From contig JACGZH010000008.1 of assembly GCA_014706385.1 (NCBI GenBank), positions 310,001 to 374,000 of the forward strand: DNA of 64,000 bases, read 5' to 3'. Below, piece after piece: positions 34,444 to 46,768 of the stretch. The notes under the pieces were generated by a model. It saw nothing but the letters and a program-made list of their open reading frames with translations, was not told the DNA's origin and did no database searches. The translations under genes were made by a program, and so were the position numbers. The number at the start of each line of letters is the position of its first letter. Positions within the stretch are counted from its first letter, which is position 1. This stretch comes from Phaffia rhodozyma. Taxonomy: Eukaryota > Basidiomycota > Tremellomycetes > Cystofilobasidiales > Mrakiaceae.

Positions 34444-37162
34444 ATGGATGACCTCGATTCAAAAACACAGGGTACATTCCTAGTGCCTTGCAAAAGGCGG
34501 AAGATAGATCACCGTCGTCCTCGGACTGAAAGTAGGTCTGCAGAGGCCATCAAAGCGTTCAGTCGTAGAGCCCTGAAGGAGAACTGGATACGGATTGAGT
34601 CTAGCATAGAGGTCAGTCCTAGGAAACGATAGACTTTTGCGGGGTGCACACGAACAGTTCTTCTTGAGGCTGAAAGATGACTCTTCTAACTCCATGTTAG
34701 TCCACCATGGCCAGAATCACGAAAGGCACGTTTCAAACACTTTACCAATTCGTTCAGGACTGCTCCCTTGCTCGAGATCCAGACGAACTTCCTCCGTCGT
34801 ACCCTCAAATACCTACCACCCTTATTAGCTGTAAGTTTCGTGGAGGCTGCTCGTTTGATATAGTCTTTTGCATTTATCCTTTCGTATTCACCTACTCCCC
34901 AGGAGAAGTCCTCAGCGCTGACTGTGTTGGGCTCTTGTTCCTGGATATATCAGCAACTTCCAATCCCACACTTCGGTCCATCATCTCTCTGCTTTACTTA
35001 CGCCTAGAGCGATCAAACATCCGACCAGACCAAGATGTCGAGATGCTCAACCTCCCATCATCATCGTCTTCTTTTACCAGAGTCTTCAGGACGGTTTTGG
35101 TCGAATGTAGGCCAACATCTAGCCTGGAGGTTCTGGTTGAGACGATCGTGATCGGTCTCCTGAAAGGTCAACAACCAGACGGCGTGCCAAATCTATTTAT
35201 GCTGGCTAATAATCTGCCCACAGAATGCAAACCGGTCATCACCCTGCATCAAATACATCTCCTACCAACATCAGTTCTCTCCTCCTTTCTTCACTGTCTG
35301 GCCAGATATGCGCCTCAACTTGGGTTTGTGCTACTCATGACGGCTTCCACAGCAACGGGTGTTCTCAGAGAAGTCTTGCCAGCCTCGGTGAGATCTCATT
35401 TGGATCTTAGGACATTGGATCTAATGGATGGAGAGGAAATTTGGGAAAATATTATGTCCGATGTAAGTGCCTTTCATGCGTTTCTTTGTCTTTTGACTAA
35501 ACCCGAACTGATTGCTTTTCCTTATTTATCCAAAATCGATTGCGCGGAATCCTGAGTAGCTGCTCTTCTCTCCAAAATCAGACCTTCATGTTTTGATCGG
35601 CGGGGATTTGTTTGATGAGCTTCGTACGGCATATCTTCAAGATGATGGAAGTTTGGAATGCTTCCTCTCCTCACTACAGGTCTGTTTGCAACTTTCATCT
35701 TTCCAAACAGTATGCCACATAGAGTCGAAACATCGCGCAACTACAACGATATACTGATAGTGATACTATCTTGTGTCGATTTCTGCTGACAGTACATCAA
35801 CCTTCGGAGCTATACCGCACCACTAGGAATGCTAATCCCCCCATTTGACAAAACCTGCCTGCCTCCTCTGCCCAGGACTACGATGGAAGCTGACGAGATT
35901 CGGGACCGACTTCTGTGTCTCTTACCTGATCGCGTGTATGACCCACAGATTAAGCTCCCTCAGGTTCTGGCTATAGGCCCTTCTCATCCCACCTTAAAGG
36001 AACTGATCTCCTGGGTTGAAATTCAGAGGAGACAGGTCATGTCCCATGCAGAAGACGTTAGATTAGCGTACCATTTGATTTCCGTGATCCAAGGATTCTT
36101 GTTAGGCAAAGCAAAGGTCGATGACTTCAATTTGGATGTTCCGATTGTAAAACTTGGTGTGAAAGATCGGAGACAGTTGATGAAAGATTGTCTGACAGGG
36201 CGGTGTAGTCGACTAGATGTGGATCTGCAAAGAATAGGGTTCGTAACGCTCGTTTCGACGCCTTCTGTTTCTTCACTGACGTCTGTGGGGTTACGATGCG
36301 TTAAAACAGACAATTTCCAACCAACTTGTTAGGCCCACTGAACCAGTCGTTCAAAACGGCGCTCGATCTGTTTGGCCCTTATAAATCCGAGTACCGATCA
36401 AAACTAGCAACAAGCCTAGGTGGTATAGGTGTCCCGGATGGAACCGAAACGAGCGCAGCCCAAGTCATACCGACTGCCTTGCGTAGCTTCTTTAGGTAGG
36501 TTTTCATCCTCGTTCAGACGAAAAGGTAAGACAATCTGATAGAGGACGGTCTTGCTTGCTCCTCCATCACAGTGGTGTGTTCTCCAGGAACCAGAAAATC
36601 CTTTTCCACGAGATATTCTATTCAACAGCTCTCGATGATATGGTCAAGGTCAGTCATAACGTTAACACTCATACTGGTTGACTTTCTTCCTCGGACTGAC
36701 TGGATAGCTCTCATCATATGCACTTGATAGGTTTTCCGGCCATCACCACTTGAAGCCATCCAGACCGCTCTCCTATCTCCTTATGTATACTTTCAACTAT
36801 CCAATCCATTCCTAAAACCTTCATCAAATCCGGCCGACGCACCTGATACCTCAATCCTCTTTACAAAATATCTCGAGTCTGGCAAGATCATCAACCTGTA
36901 CGACTGGTTCGTCACGTTTGCTCAAGTGCTCGGAGTAGATGTGAGCACTCCTCTACAGTCATACGGTTCAGACAGAGAAGAGGAAGATAGAAAGAGAAAG
37001 GATTGTCAGGTCAGGTTCTTGAGAAGCTTCCACGAGTTAGACTTCCTGGGTTTCTTGAAAGGTACGAGAAGAAAGGAGGACCATTGCCTGAAGACCTTCT
37101 TCAGTCTGACAGAGATCGAGAATGGTGAAGTTGGCTTGGGTGGGGATAGGGTGGATTATTAG
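34444..37162 (+). CDS. ORC3: Origin recognition complex subunit 3
   Basis: Subunit of the replication origin recognition complex. Exon 1 (34444-34611) encodes QGTFLVPCKRRKIDHRRPR and ALKENWIRIESSIE. Exon 2 starts at 34701, after a CTAAC branch point and TTAG, giving STMARITKGTFQTLYQFVQD and SYPQIPTTLIS. Downstream parts include EVLSADCVGLLFLDIS, then LPTSVLSSFLHCLARYAPQL, GFVLLMTASTATGVLREVLP, LHVLIGGDLFDELRTAYLQD, and the C-terminal winged helix TSILFTKYLESGKIINLYDW and RFLRSFHELDFLGFLKGTRR, which are distinctive of Orc3. The junction after exon 2 is unresolved: the strong donor GTAAGT at 34831 joined to the CAG at 34902 creates a stop, so another acceptor (for example AAG at about 34909) or donor is used. 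Other exon borders are approximate. Confidence 0.9.
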
Positions 37163-37327
37163 AATTCTGCTTGTTATCTCTTTGTACTATGTAACTCTCT
37201 TCATCTTTTAGTTTACTCTCTCTCTGCTTTCTTTTCGTTTTTCGCATTCTTAAGCGCACGTCTGTCAAGAAGAATCTGTGAAAACCCCATATGTACAACT
37301 CAAACGAATGAAGAGACAAAAAATCTT

Positions 37328-38960
37328 TTAAGCCTTTGCGCAAGTCTCATTTGCTGCGACAATTCCCTCAGCCTCTGCCTTCTCGTCCTCTACTTTTTGA
37401 AGTCTCTGTCGTTCGGCCTGATTCTTGGCAGCTCTCAATCGAGCCTTGTATGCGTGATATTTGGTATCGGTGCCTACAAATCGTTTACAACGCAAGTTTC
37501 GTAAATAAAGCGCCGGTATACGGAGATGATGATAGAAGAAGAAGTGCGAAGTAAACTGACCGAAGAAGTAATCCCAATGCCTGAAAGAAGACGAAAAGTT
37601 GTTGACGAAAGCCATGTGATGATAGTCGTGATGTTCAGCTCCCGCCCAGAGTGGGAACCAGTTATGCATGCTCCATGGGAAGTCTAGATTTAAATCGTGT
37701 ATCAGTACTGTGCAGATCCAAAGACGGTTTAAAAGAGGAGCGGCAAGAAAAACGAACCATAACCAGAGTGAGCAGAAACAGCTTGGAACAATCTAAGCGT
37801 CATCCAGACAAGCACGGTAAAGAGATGAAGATCATGGGTGATCGCGCAAAACACAATAGGTCCTCCGATCGTTCCAGCTGAAGTTCTCGATATAGGTGTA
37901 TCAGCTTTTGTTCACATCCAAGATAAGGTTCCAGAGGTGAATCAGACAGGACGGAAACCTACCACCAAGGATCAAGACTTCAAGCGGGTGGGCGTACTCG
38001 GCAACCAAACCGAATGGAGCGGGGAACTCATGATGGACCTACGTTCACCATTGGGTTTCAATCAAGTAAGCGCGGGAAAGTGACCTTTTCCTCGAGATCT
38101 GTTAAACTCACCTTGTGAATCATCTTGTAGAGCTTGGGAGTATGCAGCCATCGGTGCATCCAGTAGTGGACCGTGTCCTCGATCACAAAGAAAAGCGCGA
38201 TTTGCCAAGCAATCTTCGTCCATGTCGGGAACGGAAGCTCATGAGTCGCCAAACCGAGGTAGACACAAAGCGGGTGAAATCCTCCGATCTACAAAGAAAG
38301 ATTGGAAGTAGATCTACCGTAAGCGGGAAGGGTCAAGTAGAATCGAGTCAAGGTTTTGAGCAAGAGTAGATACCAAAGGTAGCTCCATAGTAAAGTGACA
38401 GAAGAGCATATGCATAGCTACGTCCCACTGGGCTTTCACTGTCGGGATCTTAGTCTAGTTGGTTTCAAGCACAGGAAACAACAGGACGCGATAAGATCAA
38501 CCCATTAATATATGCCATCTAGTCCGCTTCATTTCAGACTGATATTCAGGACTTACAGGCTGGATCTTCCATTTACGGAAGTAAGGCATCGTATCCATGA
38601 TGCAGAACGGGAGAGACCTTCCAAAGTAGACGATCTGTCAGAGTGGTCGAAGAGAGAAGAAAGTGATGATGAGTGAGCGTCTGCGCTGATTAAATGAGCT
38701 TCTAAGATTACTCATGAGCCTACCTCATGATTCAAGAAGATTAACAGCGCGGTAGCGATCAGGGGATCCCCGATGTAGGCGTAATATCTTGCCCACCAAG
38801 ATTCTATCAGGCTCATTTGGCTTAGATTAGTAGATTGATAGAGTGGGGAGGAAGCCAGAGTCTCTGTGACATGGCCGGTAGCATTGAGAGCCGACATCTG
38901 AAGGTGAGGAAACAATGAATTCGGCAGATACTGGAAGAACTCGATGACCTTGGAAGACAT
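37328..38960 (-). CDS. ERG25: C-4 methylsterol oxidase (ERG25)
   Basis: Endoplasmic-reticulum di-iron hydroxylase that starts removal of the C-4 methyl groups in ergosterol synthesis. Spliced segments in order are [55 protein letters not shown] and [20 protein letters not shown]. Next are the three His boxes of the fatty-acid-hydroxylase superfamily: [29 protein letters not shown] and HHDYHHMAF. The C-terminus is [19 protein letters not shown] and an alanine/lysine-rich helix. About seven exons are needed; the start [17 protein letters not shown] and the stop at 37328-37330 are clear. No C-terminal dilysine signal is obvious (ends ETCAKA). It is head to head with TIM8 over a 443-bp spacer with two CACGTG boxes. 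Confidence 0.95.
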
Positions 38961-39403
38961 TATGGTAGAGAGGGAGAGATAATTGCGCTCTGAAGAGTAA
39001 GACACGAAGTTGACCAAGCTAACGCGCGCCAGTTGGAAGTATCTAAACTCGGAGGGAGGGGAATTTTATGAAAAACGACATCCGCATCAGCACGACCACT
39101 CTCTTTCTTTTAACGGGATCAGTGTCTAGTTTTTATCCGATCAAGAAGAACAGGGAAAACAGAGATAGGAATCGCAAGTGGTCTGATCAGTCGATGATGT
39201 TCGCACACTTTCCGGTTCTTCTCAAAAGTTCTTGTGTAGCCAAGTGGAATATACCTGCAAATCACGTGTGCCAATCAAGGCTATGCATATCACGTGATCA
39301 TTGGACCAACCCCTCTGTTTTCTAAGCCTACCGCTCTTTCTATTGAATTATACCAGAATCCAGCTCCCTTCCCCTCTTTCTTCTTCAAGATCACATCTCC
39401 ATC
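38961..39403. promoter_or_regulatory. ERG25/TIM8 bidirectional promoter
   Basis: Spacer between divergent start codons. It contains two palindromic CACGTG E-boxes (39263-39268, 39291-39296), each followed by a CCAAT-type pentamer on opposite strands (CCAATCA at 39271-39277; CATTGG at 39299-39304). The pairs lie 100-145 bp from the TIM8 ATG and about 300 bp from ERG25. Confidence 0.6.
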
Positions 39404-40144
39404 ATGTCTACCATGGCCGGTTTCGACGAAGCAACCCAGGTCTGTGATAGCCTTGTCAAGAATTATCTTTCAAATACTTTATTTGTTTGATCCTAAGGGC
39501 TATATCTCAACTCTCTTTCAATCTTCATTCTACATTTCTCTCCAATGCACGATCATCCTTCCAACGATCACGTCGATATCGAAAACAGAAAGAGCTCGGC
39601 GAGTTCCTGGAAAACGAGCAAGCCAAGGCAAAGTTACAAGCTAGTATCCATACCTTCACTGGTATGTGTTGGGACAAGTAAGTTTGCTCTCATCGAGTAC
39701 GATCCAAGGTGTTTGAACCCCCTAAACTTTGACTTATATCGGACTGCTTTGATATAAATCATAATTTGTCTCGGCTCCGCCAGGTGTGTAACCGGATCAG
39801 TATCATCAAAATTCTCCAGAGGCGAGGAGAGTTGTCTTGTGAGTCCTGTTGGCTCTTGACCATGACGAGCAAATCTGGTCCGGGGCTAAAACAAAGTTGA
39901 TCGTTTAAAATCTTGGTCATTTTACTGACTTTCGACATCATCCTCTAGCTCAATTGCACCGATAGATTTCTAGAGTATGCCTCCTTTTCGTTTGCAATTC
40001 TACCAACCTGTAGCGTTGCCTATAGGACTGACCTAAACAAACCTTCATTCGTCTTTACTCTCTTCGCATACATTCTCTATTCTTAGTTCTTCACTCTTTA
40101 TCGTTAATCAGATTGAGAAGCAGAGGCAACAGCATCAAGGCTAA
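39404..40144 (+). CDS. TIM8: Mitochondrial intermembrane-space chaperone Tim8
   Basis: Small Tim chaperone that, with Tim13, escorts hydrophobic precursors across the mitochondrial intermembrane space. Five exons: 39404-39439, 39589-39677, 39784-39838, 39949-39974 and 40087-40144, total 264 nt and 87 aa, the usual Tim8 size. The protein reads MSTMAGFDEATQKELGEFLE, then NEQAKAKLQASIHTFTGMCW. The twin CX3C motifs are CWDKC and CLLNC, separated by VTGSVSSKFSRGEES, and are followed by TDRFLDSSLFIVNQIEKQ. The four introns start GTCTGT, GTAAGT, GTGAGT and GTATGC; exon 4 is only 26 nt. No single open frame shows the complete gene. Confidence 0.94.
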
Positions 40145-41824
40145 GCAGAACGATTTGTATGAACTCTAAAATAAATATGCGTCTTCCTTTTCCTCCTGCC
40201 TTTATGCAAAATCCTTGATACATCTATTCTGTTTTTAGTCCTACCTATTTTGTAATATTATTGAGACGAAAACATATAAAGCAAGACTTGCGAACATCTC
40301 ACTCAATCTTGGACTTGTAGCTTTAAATCTTTTCTCCTTGCAGGATGTGTTCTTCCAATCTGATCGAGGATACATACAAAACTGGACTGCGCCGGACCGA
40401 TGTCGATAAGATGTAGGAAGATATTTCCGAGCACAGGCATGAGTACGGGTATTGATGCAGATGAACGATCATTGCCCGATGTCAGGATCTACAATCCTGT
40501 TTATCCGTGTTGTTGACTTCTTCGGTCGATCGAGCGGACCATCGATTGAATGGAAAGCAAAAAGAGCGACGAGAGGCTAAGACGCTGGCGTCACGTTCCC
40601 CGGCCCGATGCTTACTCTCAATCTGTGCAACAGTTTCATTCCTTCCACATAACCATCGACAGTCAACACCCATGGTGCTGACCTCAATCGTTGTCCGCTT
40701 GCTGACTGCTTACCAACTCAACGCGTACTGGCTACTGCCAAGAGGCTACTGCCAAGAGGCTACTGCCAAGAGATACTGACCGAACTTACTGAGTGCGCGC
40801 TTCAATTCAGTCGGTCATATTCATGCGCCTCTTCCGGATACAATGCCGGTCCGGCGTTAAGTCTTTTCATAACAGGACATCGTCCTTAGAGATGCACTCA
40901 TGTGTAAGGCCACTATCCGCTAGTGACGTGACGTACCCGGCTGCCGACATGCATTGGGGATGTTGAGTTTCCGTTCATCCTTCTCTATGAGTACCAATTG
41001 TATATTTGCAAGACGGTCAGCTCCATATTCATGGTTCATCTGCTTCTGATCTCACTTTCTCATCCGGCTTGTCGATGAGACAAGTAAAGTCTTCAATCGT
41101 TGGTCAGTAGTAGACGATTTGACAAGCCACCTGCATGAGCCGTGTCCAATGAACTATATGTAAACGTGCGAGTAAGATTATATGTGCTTACTTCCGAGTA
41201 AGTCTTTGGGTGTACATGGGCATTGAAGACGACTGCCCGAGAAGAGAGCAAAGGACGAGAAGTGCATGCCAAGTGTCTCCTCTTGTCTCCGTCTTTTGAA
41301 CTCTACCTTGTACTCGCTAACTGAGACTAGTAGGGCTGACTAGTGCACGAGCGGAGATTAGAGCTGTCGGGGTCCTTCGTCGTCTTATCAAATCCTCTTG
41401 CTCTCCTCTGTCCTTCGAGTTGTCGTTCGTCGGGTTTCCCCAAAAGCGTCCTGCCGCTCGTCGGTTTTCGATCTCTTCAATCGTCTCCTTCTTTCATCTT
41501 TCTCCTTTCCTATCTTTCTTCCCAAGAGAGTGGTTTCTTTCACTTGGCGACGCTCGTTCTTGCTTTGCTTTCCTTTCCCTTCGCCAAGTTCTCCATCGAG
41601 TTTTGTCATTCCCTTTGCTGTCGCTGTTCGATTCTTGCACCCAGTTGATCAACTCAACTGCTCACCCTCTATCCTTCATTAAACTATTCATCGATCAAAC
41701 CCGATCGCCTTCTTTTCAAACTTTCCTTACGCCTTGACTTTCGCTTTTTTAAATTCATCTACTTTTCGACATCTTCTTGGAAACCTTTTCTTCTCACTCT
41801 TGGCAACAACAAGAGTCCCTTGCA
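40145..41824. other. 1.7-kb intergenic region (TIM8 3' / membrane protein 5')
   Basis: No gene recognised. It holds a perfect triplicated 14-bp unit (40731-40772), and the last ~500 bp before the next start codon are CT-rich on the plus strand, typical of a long leader or promoter of the downstream gene. Confidence 0.6.
40731..40772. repeat. Three perfect tandem copies of a 14-bp unit
   Basis: Unit GCTACTGCCAAGAG repeated head to tail three times with no mismatch, flanked by partial units (GTACTG before, ATACTG after). Confidence 0.97.
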
Positions 41825-43389
41825 ATGTACATCCACCCACGACAGTCAGACGGCTTGTTCTCAAGGTGAGTTTACGTCTTCCATCTGGTTCTATCATATA
41901 GAATAGACTCCCGGCTACTTGCACTTGTGCATCTCTTCCAGACATCGATTTTCTTTTTTCATAATTACTCATGCACATGTCCACTAGTACGAACCCGCTG
42001 ACTCACCTATCCGTTTGCATGACGGTTCATCCATCTAGCTCTACTTCCTCTGCGACCATAGGCCTGGTCGTATGTCTCGTACTTATCGGTGTATCCGCCG
42101 TCATCGGCGTCTCACTATTATACTATCGGTGTCGCCGAAAGGACCGAGCGCAAGTTCCAGTCTCGATCGACTCATCGATGCCAACGATGAAGATCACTTT
42201 TCTCTCTCCACCGTCCTCGACGTCTTCACCCATCCGAATGGAACTCGTTCCCGCCTCGACCGGGCATTCTCATGAAACTGATTGTCAAGCAGCCCACTCG
42301 AGCCACAGCAGAATCGGATTGGTCGAAGCGGGTGGGGGAGGTGGAGGGGCATGCTGTGGAGTTTCGGCCGAGGACCATCGGACTCGATCGATCCTGAGCG
42401 ACGATGTTAGTCTTGAAGAGGGCGTCGGTGATTGGAGCCAGGTTCAAAGCTACGAAATCTTGTCGCCGACTTTGTCGCCCGACAATCATAGGTTCAGCTC
42501 GTTTGAATTCAATTCCCAGAAAGGAATGGACGTACCTTCCGCGCTCGGACTGGAAACCAGACCTAATCTATCTCGAACGATGTCGCTGTCGTCTGATTCG
42601 TTCTATGCGCACTACCCATCGCGACAACTGGAAGACTCAGCACATCAAGTTCATCGTCATACAGTTCAACCTGGGTTTAGTCGATCCGTCTCGTTCGGAG
42701 CCTACGGAGAACCCACGGCCCGACCCCGACCAACACCCAATCATTCCTACTCTTATTCCCATCAATCTTATGGTACTCCTTCTTTCTATCGGTTTACTTC
42801 CGCTCCTCCCCAAACATCGCCGGTATCGTCCGAAGACTCTCCATCCGATTTTCTACCTGCGTCTCCTTCCATCTCTTATCACAGGCCGACGATATCGAAA
42901 CATCGACGGTCAATATCCATGCCCGATGCTCTTCCCTTTACCCCTTCTTCATCTCCTCCTATGACCACAGCGTCTCACTTTGCATGGAGTTCGTCATCAC
43001 CGATCTTCCCTCTACCTCCCTCCCTTCATTGCGCAAACTCAAACACAATTCCAGCACTCATGCGACAGACCAAAGCAATGGAATTTGAATCAGCCAGCTC
43101 TAGAGTCTTCACCGATGGCTACTTTAGCGATCTTTACGAAAGGCCCATCGAGCATCTATCTGGGAACAGTCTCTTAGGGGAGTCCTTGATCAAGTCGACA
43201 AGGTCGAGCGTGGCCACCACTCATCTAGATCAAGAAGCAGAACCTGTTTGGGACCACGGAAGAGCAGGATTCTCGAGAAATTTTTCTCAAGAGAGGGAAG
43301 AGGATAGAAGATATCATGAGGGGGAAGAAAGGCTGCCTCCTGGGTATGAACAGTCCGAGGAATCATTCAATGGATCGACTATGGTTTAA
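41825..43389 (+). CDS. Single-pass membrane protein, Ser-rich, unknown function
   Basis: Two exons, 41825-41865 and 41988-43389, give 480 aa; the junction (AAG|GTGAGT to CACTAG|T) makes Ser. The short, Ser/Thr-rich N-terminal part (HPSSSTSSAT) is followed by one hydrophobic helix (IGLVVCLVLIGVSAVIGVSL) and a basic stop-transfer stretch (YYRCRRKDRAQ). The long remainder is predicted cytoplasmic and disordered: Ser, Pro and acidic residues, a Gly-run (GGGGGGAC), repeated basic-Ser motifs (SRTMSLSS, SRSVSFG, HRRSISMP) that look like kinase sites, and a C-terminal PPGYEQSEESF (PPxY-like, possible Rsp5 or 14-3-3 partner). This layout resembles fungal wall-sensor or Mid2-like proteins but the extracellular part is very short. 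If exon 1 is not used, MHMSTSTNPL at 41971 is another start. Confidence 0.75.
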
Positions 43390-44202
43390 GCGCATTGAAT
43401 TATTGATCGTTCCCATCGCTATTCTTGCCGATAGTTCTTCCCTGCTCCTTCTTGATATGCGAAACCGCTAAAAAAAAAGTCAATCCTGTTGTTTCCTGTC
43501 CTTTAAAAATCTTACCTTGACTATCAGTTGTACGTAATTGTAGACACCACTCCTCCGCTCCCACTCAATATTCATATATAGCGTTGTGTCATCCTAACGA
43601 TGTTTGCTAGTCATGCCTCTCAATCCTTGTTCGAATCTTGTCATTTCTTGTCCTATCCGTTCACCTCTCCATCTCGCTCATATTTGTTTAAAAGAACACT
43701 TCTCGTACCTCTCACCCCTTGATATCTCCGCGTTGTATCAACTTTTGCATTGTGTTTGTTCCTTTCTCCTTTTTCCTGTAGTCGTGTAGTCCTATGTACG
43801 AGCATGAGTGTGAGTGTGAGTGTGAGTTTGAACGCGCCTTCTCTATCTCATATCAGCCTATCAGCTCTTAAACCCGGTCCTTTGTCTGCTTATATGAGAA
43901 GTCCTCCTTTCCTACGAACTCTTCAGTTTTGTGTTGTCTCATCCTATTCTTGCCTGTTGTGTTTCTTGCGTGGTTATTCCTTCCCTCCCATTCAGTTCCA
44001 TAAAAACTTGCTTCTTTTATTTTATTTTATTTTATTAATTTTTTATCTTCGTTTGGAATCACTTGGACTCTGTATTTCATGCATAAATTTGTAATCAAGA
44101 CACCTGATTCATCATGTTGATCGTGAGTGTCGGGAGAAGCACCAAAATATTTGAGAGTGAAGACGAGATAGGAACCTTGAAGACAGAACATGCATTTGAT
44201 AT
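43390..44202. other. Convergent 3' intergenic region
   Basis: 0.8 kb between two stop codons. It contains a GTGTGA-type tandem run near 43806-43830 and a TTTTA tandem run at about 44016-44037. No gene is seen. Confidence 0.6.
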
Positions 44203-46590
44203 TCAATCTGCCCTAGACTCCATCCAACTCAAGATTCTTCTTGATTCCTTCCTCAGAGCTTCCACACCTTTGACGACGTCTTCTCCGTAGACCTCCTCCA
44301 ACGTTCTGCCAGCCGTAAACTCATGCTGATGTCTATCGGCCTCTTTGACCTCCATCAACACACAGTTATCCACCGAGAGAGGTCGACCGAGATCCCATCT
44401 GACCAAAGCAGGCCGCTGACAGACCGGATGAGCGATCAACGGTAAGAACGGAGAAGAGATAGGGCTTGGAAGGACAGAACGACCGCATTGATGGAGTTCT
44501 TCGTAGATCAACGAGATCGAGGTGAAATCAAGTGGGATCCGGTGTCCTTCGGGGATACCCAAGAACTTGGATTCTCGGATCGTCAGGTCGTTGTAAAGTT
44601 TGGAGTAGATCTTTTTCCGATTTTTATTTTCCATAGATTGAAGAATGGGTTTGCCGGCAAGATCTTGAAGGACGTATGTCGCTATGGTCAGTCCAAAGAT
44701 AGCAGGTAGAGGGCCCAACACGGGCAAAATTCGAACCTGCGGATCAAACACACTTTGATCAGGATGAACAACCAGACGTCATGGAAGCATGCATGGCGGA
44801 CTTACTCGGAAATCATCAAATGCTCCAAGTTCTTTGACGTTGCCTTTCTTGAACTCATCTTCTGGCAACGGTAACAGCTTCACCTCGGCCGGGACCTCTG
44901 TGCTGAATACCACACTACAGATGATCCATGTAGACAGAGGATATTCCACCGGGCGCAAAACGTTTTCAATAAGCAGTCTTGATACTATTACCGGAAGATG
45001 AAAGAGTTAAGAACGCATTTGTGAGGACGAACGGAATTCCACTAGCTACACCACCGAGCCTCAAGTTTCGCCTGATGCTTCTAGCTAAAGGGTCCTCAGT
45101 GGTGTTGCTGATATCCGCGATCTGGACCCGAGTCGGGTCGGATTTGGCACCGGCGCCCATAGATGAAAAGACCTTGATACCATTGGTTTTGCAGTGAACC
45201 AACAGTTGAGACTAAGGAGATGAACAAGATCGAGAGAGGAGCGTTGGTTTCAAAAGAGAGAGAGGAATTTCAGTGGACCGGGTCTTTAGGAGTACGGATA
45301 CTGGGATGTGCAAAGGTCAAACCTTAGTGGTGATGTTGTCTATAGCGTCTATAACCCAGTCAGCACCCTCTAAGAGAGCAGCCCCTTCAGGCCCATCACG
45401 CCAAAGCGCGACTTTAGCCTCTATCCTAAACATCATTAATCAGCCAGGTAGAACAACGATTAAAGAGGTATAAAAAAGGATTAGAAATCTTGTTTGAGAA
45501 TAAGCATTCACGATGGACTCTCGATCAGAAATTAACTTACGTGGCCCAGGGAGCAACCTTCTCCAGGAACTTCTTGGTTGTCTGAACTTTCGGTGTTCCG
45601 ACATCCGCCAAGGTAGCGCAGGCTGAAAGAGAAAATATCAGATTCATGTTTGCCTCTCGAGTCGATGGTGTACTGAATTATCTTGGTCTAGATCAGTAAA
45701 AAAACACGTACCATGTCGGTTAAGAGAGGACAGGGTCGTCAGATCGAACTATGAGAGTGCAGAATGGTTGTCAAAGAACATCAGTCGTTTGTCTGTAAAG
45801 TCTGTCAGCGCAATGACTTGCGGCTTACATCGACCAGCATGATCTTGGAAACACCCCTGCGGTCGACACAACAGATTAGATCCCATCAATTCAGAAAAGA
45901 AGCACTGTCAGACTCAAGGATTTGGCCGCATTTTCCTCACGAAGCAGAAATATGATAGACTTGAGATATTGAGTACAACGACAGGAGGACTCACGATCTC
46001 AAAAGCATCAATGCCGCCCAACTTCCGACTCCCCCACAACCAACAATGACGACATAAGAGTTTCGGACTTTGACCATAGCCTCGTCTCCCAAGAAAACAT
46101 AGTTCCGGGCGAGCTGAATTTTGAAGAGAAAGAGAAGGTGTTAAGTGAATGAACCTTGTCTATTGAAAGAGGACGGAAGCTAGTCTCCATGAAGTCGAAA
46201 CAGGACGTGATAGTTGAGCGAGATTGACCGAACCTGCTCTCTAATAAGTTCCTCCGAAAACTGAGTCTTTTTCCCACCAGACTTGTCGCCTTGTCGTTCT
46301 CTCTCCTTTACGATACGTCTGACTTCTTTGTCCATCTCATCTAGCTGACCAGCTCCTGGGCCGACCGCTGGGTCTGATTCATCCCATAGATTATTCAAGT
46401 CCTGCTGTCCGACAGCTCGCTTGACGTCTTTCCTAAGGGCTTCCCGTCTGCTTGATCTTCGAAGGGCTTGGACGGTATAGATCGAGAGCGCGGTCGTTGC
46501 TACCGAGACAGCAGCCGTGGTAGCGATGAGAGCCTGCTTGGACGACGTGAGCGAGCTAGGCAGAGCAGGTATCGCCGGAAACGAAGGCAT
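44203..46590 (-). CDS. tRNA threonylcarbamoyladenosine dehydratase (TCD1/2 type)
   Basis: E1-like enzyme of the ThiF/MoeB superfamily that cyclises t6A to ct6A at position 37 of ANN-decoding tRNAs; in yeast the two Tcd proteins sit on the mitochondrial outer membrane. The start at 46590 gives MPSFPAIPALPSSLTSSKQA followed by a hydrophobic helix (LIATTAAVSVATTALSIYTV) and a charged region. The E1-like core is NSYVVIVGCGGVGSWAALML (GxGGxGS ATP loop), GVSKIMLVD, LTTLSSLNRHA-type sequence, then DWVIDAIDNITTK, VFSSMGAGAKSDPTRVQIAD and DISNTTEDPLARSIRRNLR. The last ~180 residues are a fungal C-terminal extension with EVKEADRHQHEFTAGRTLEE. Many exons; borders not all resolved. It is head to head with uL1m, 178 bp away. 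Confidence 0.9.
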
Positions 46591-46768
46591 GGTTGATGGC
46601 AAGGTGGATGTAGGCAGATGAGAGGATCTGGGGATGCGAAAAGGATTAGGAAATTTCGTAATCAGTCTCCGTTTTTTCGTAGTCTTTATTTCACACTCTT
46701 TTTCGTTTTTCACCATCCATTCACCAACTTGAACATCCCTTGCCTCATCGTCATCATCAACAATAATC

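Noticed and set aside
34637..34700. Possible coding exon (LRGAHEQFFLRLKDD) in ORC3
   Set aside because: It lies in a different frame and inside an 89-nt intron with donor GTCAGT, CTAAC branch point and TTAG acceptor; splicing it out keeps ORC3 in frame.
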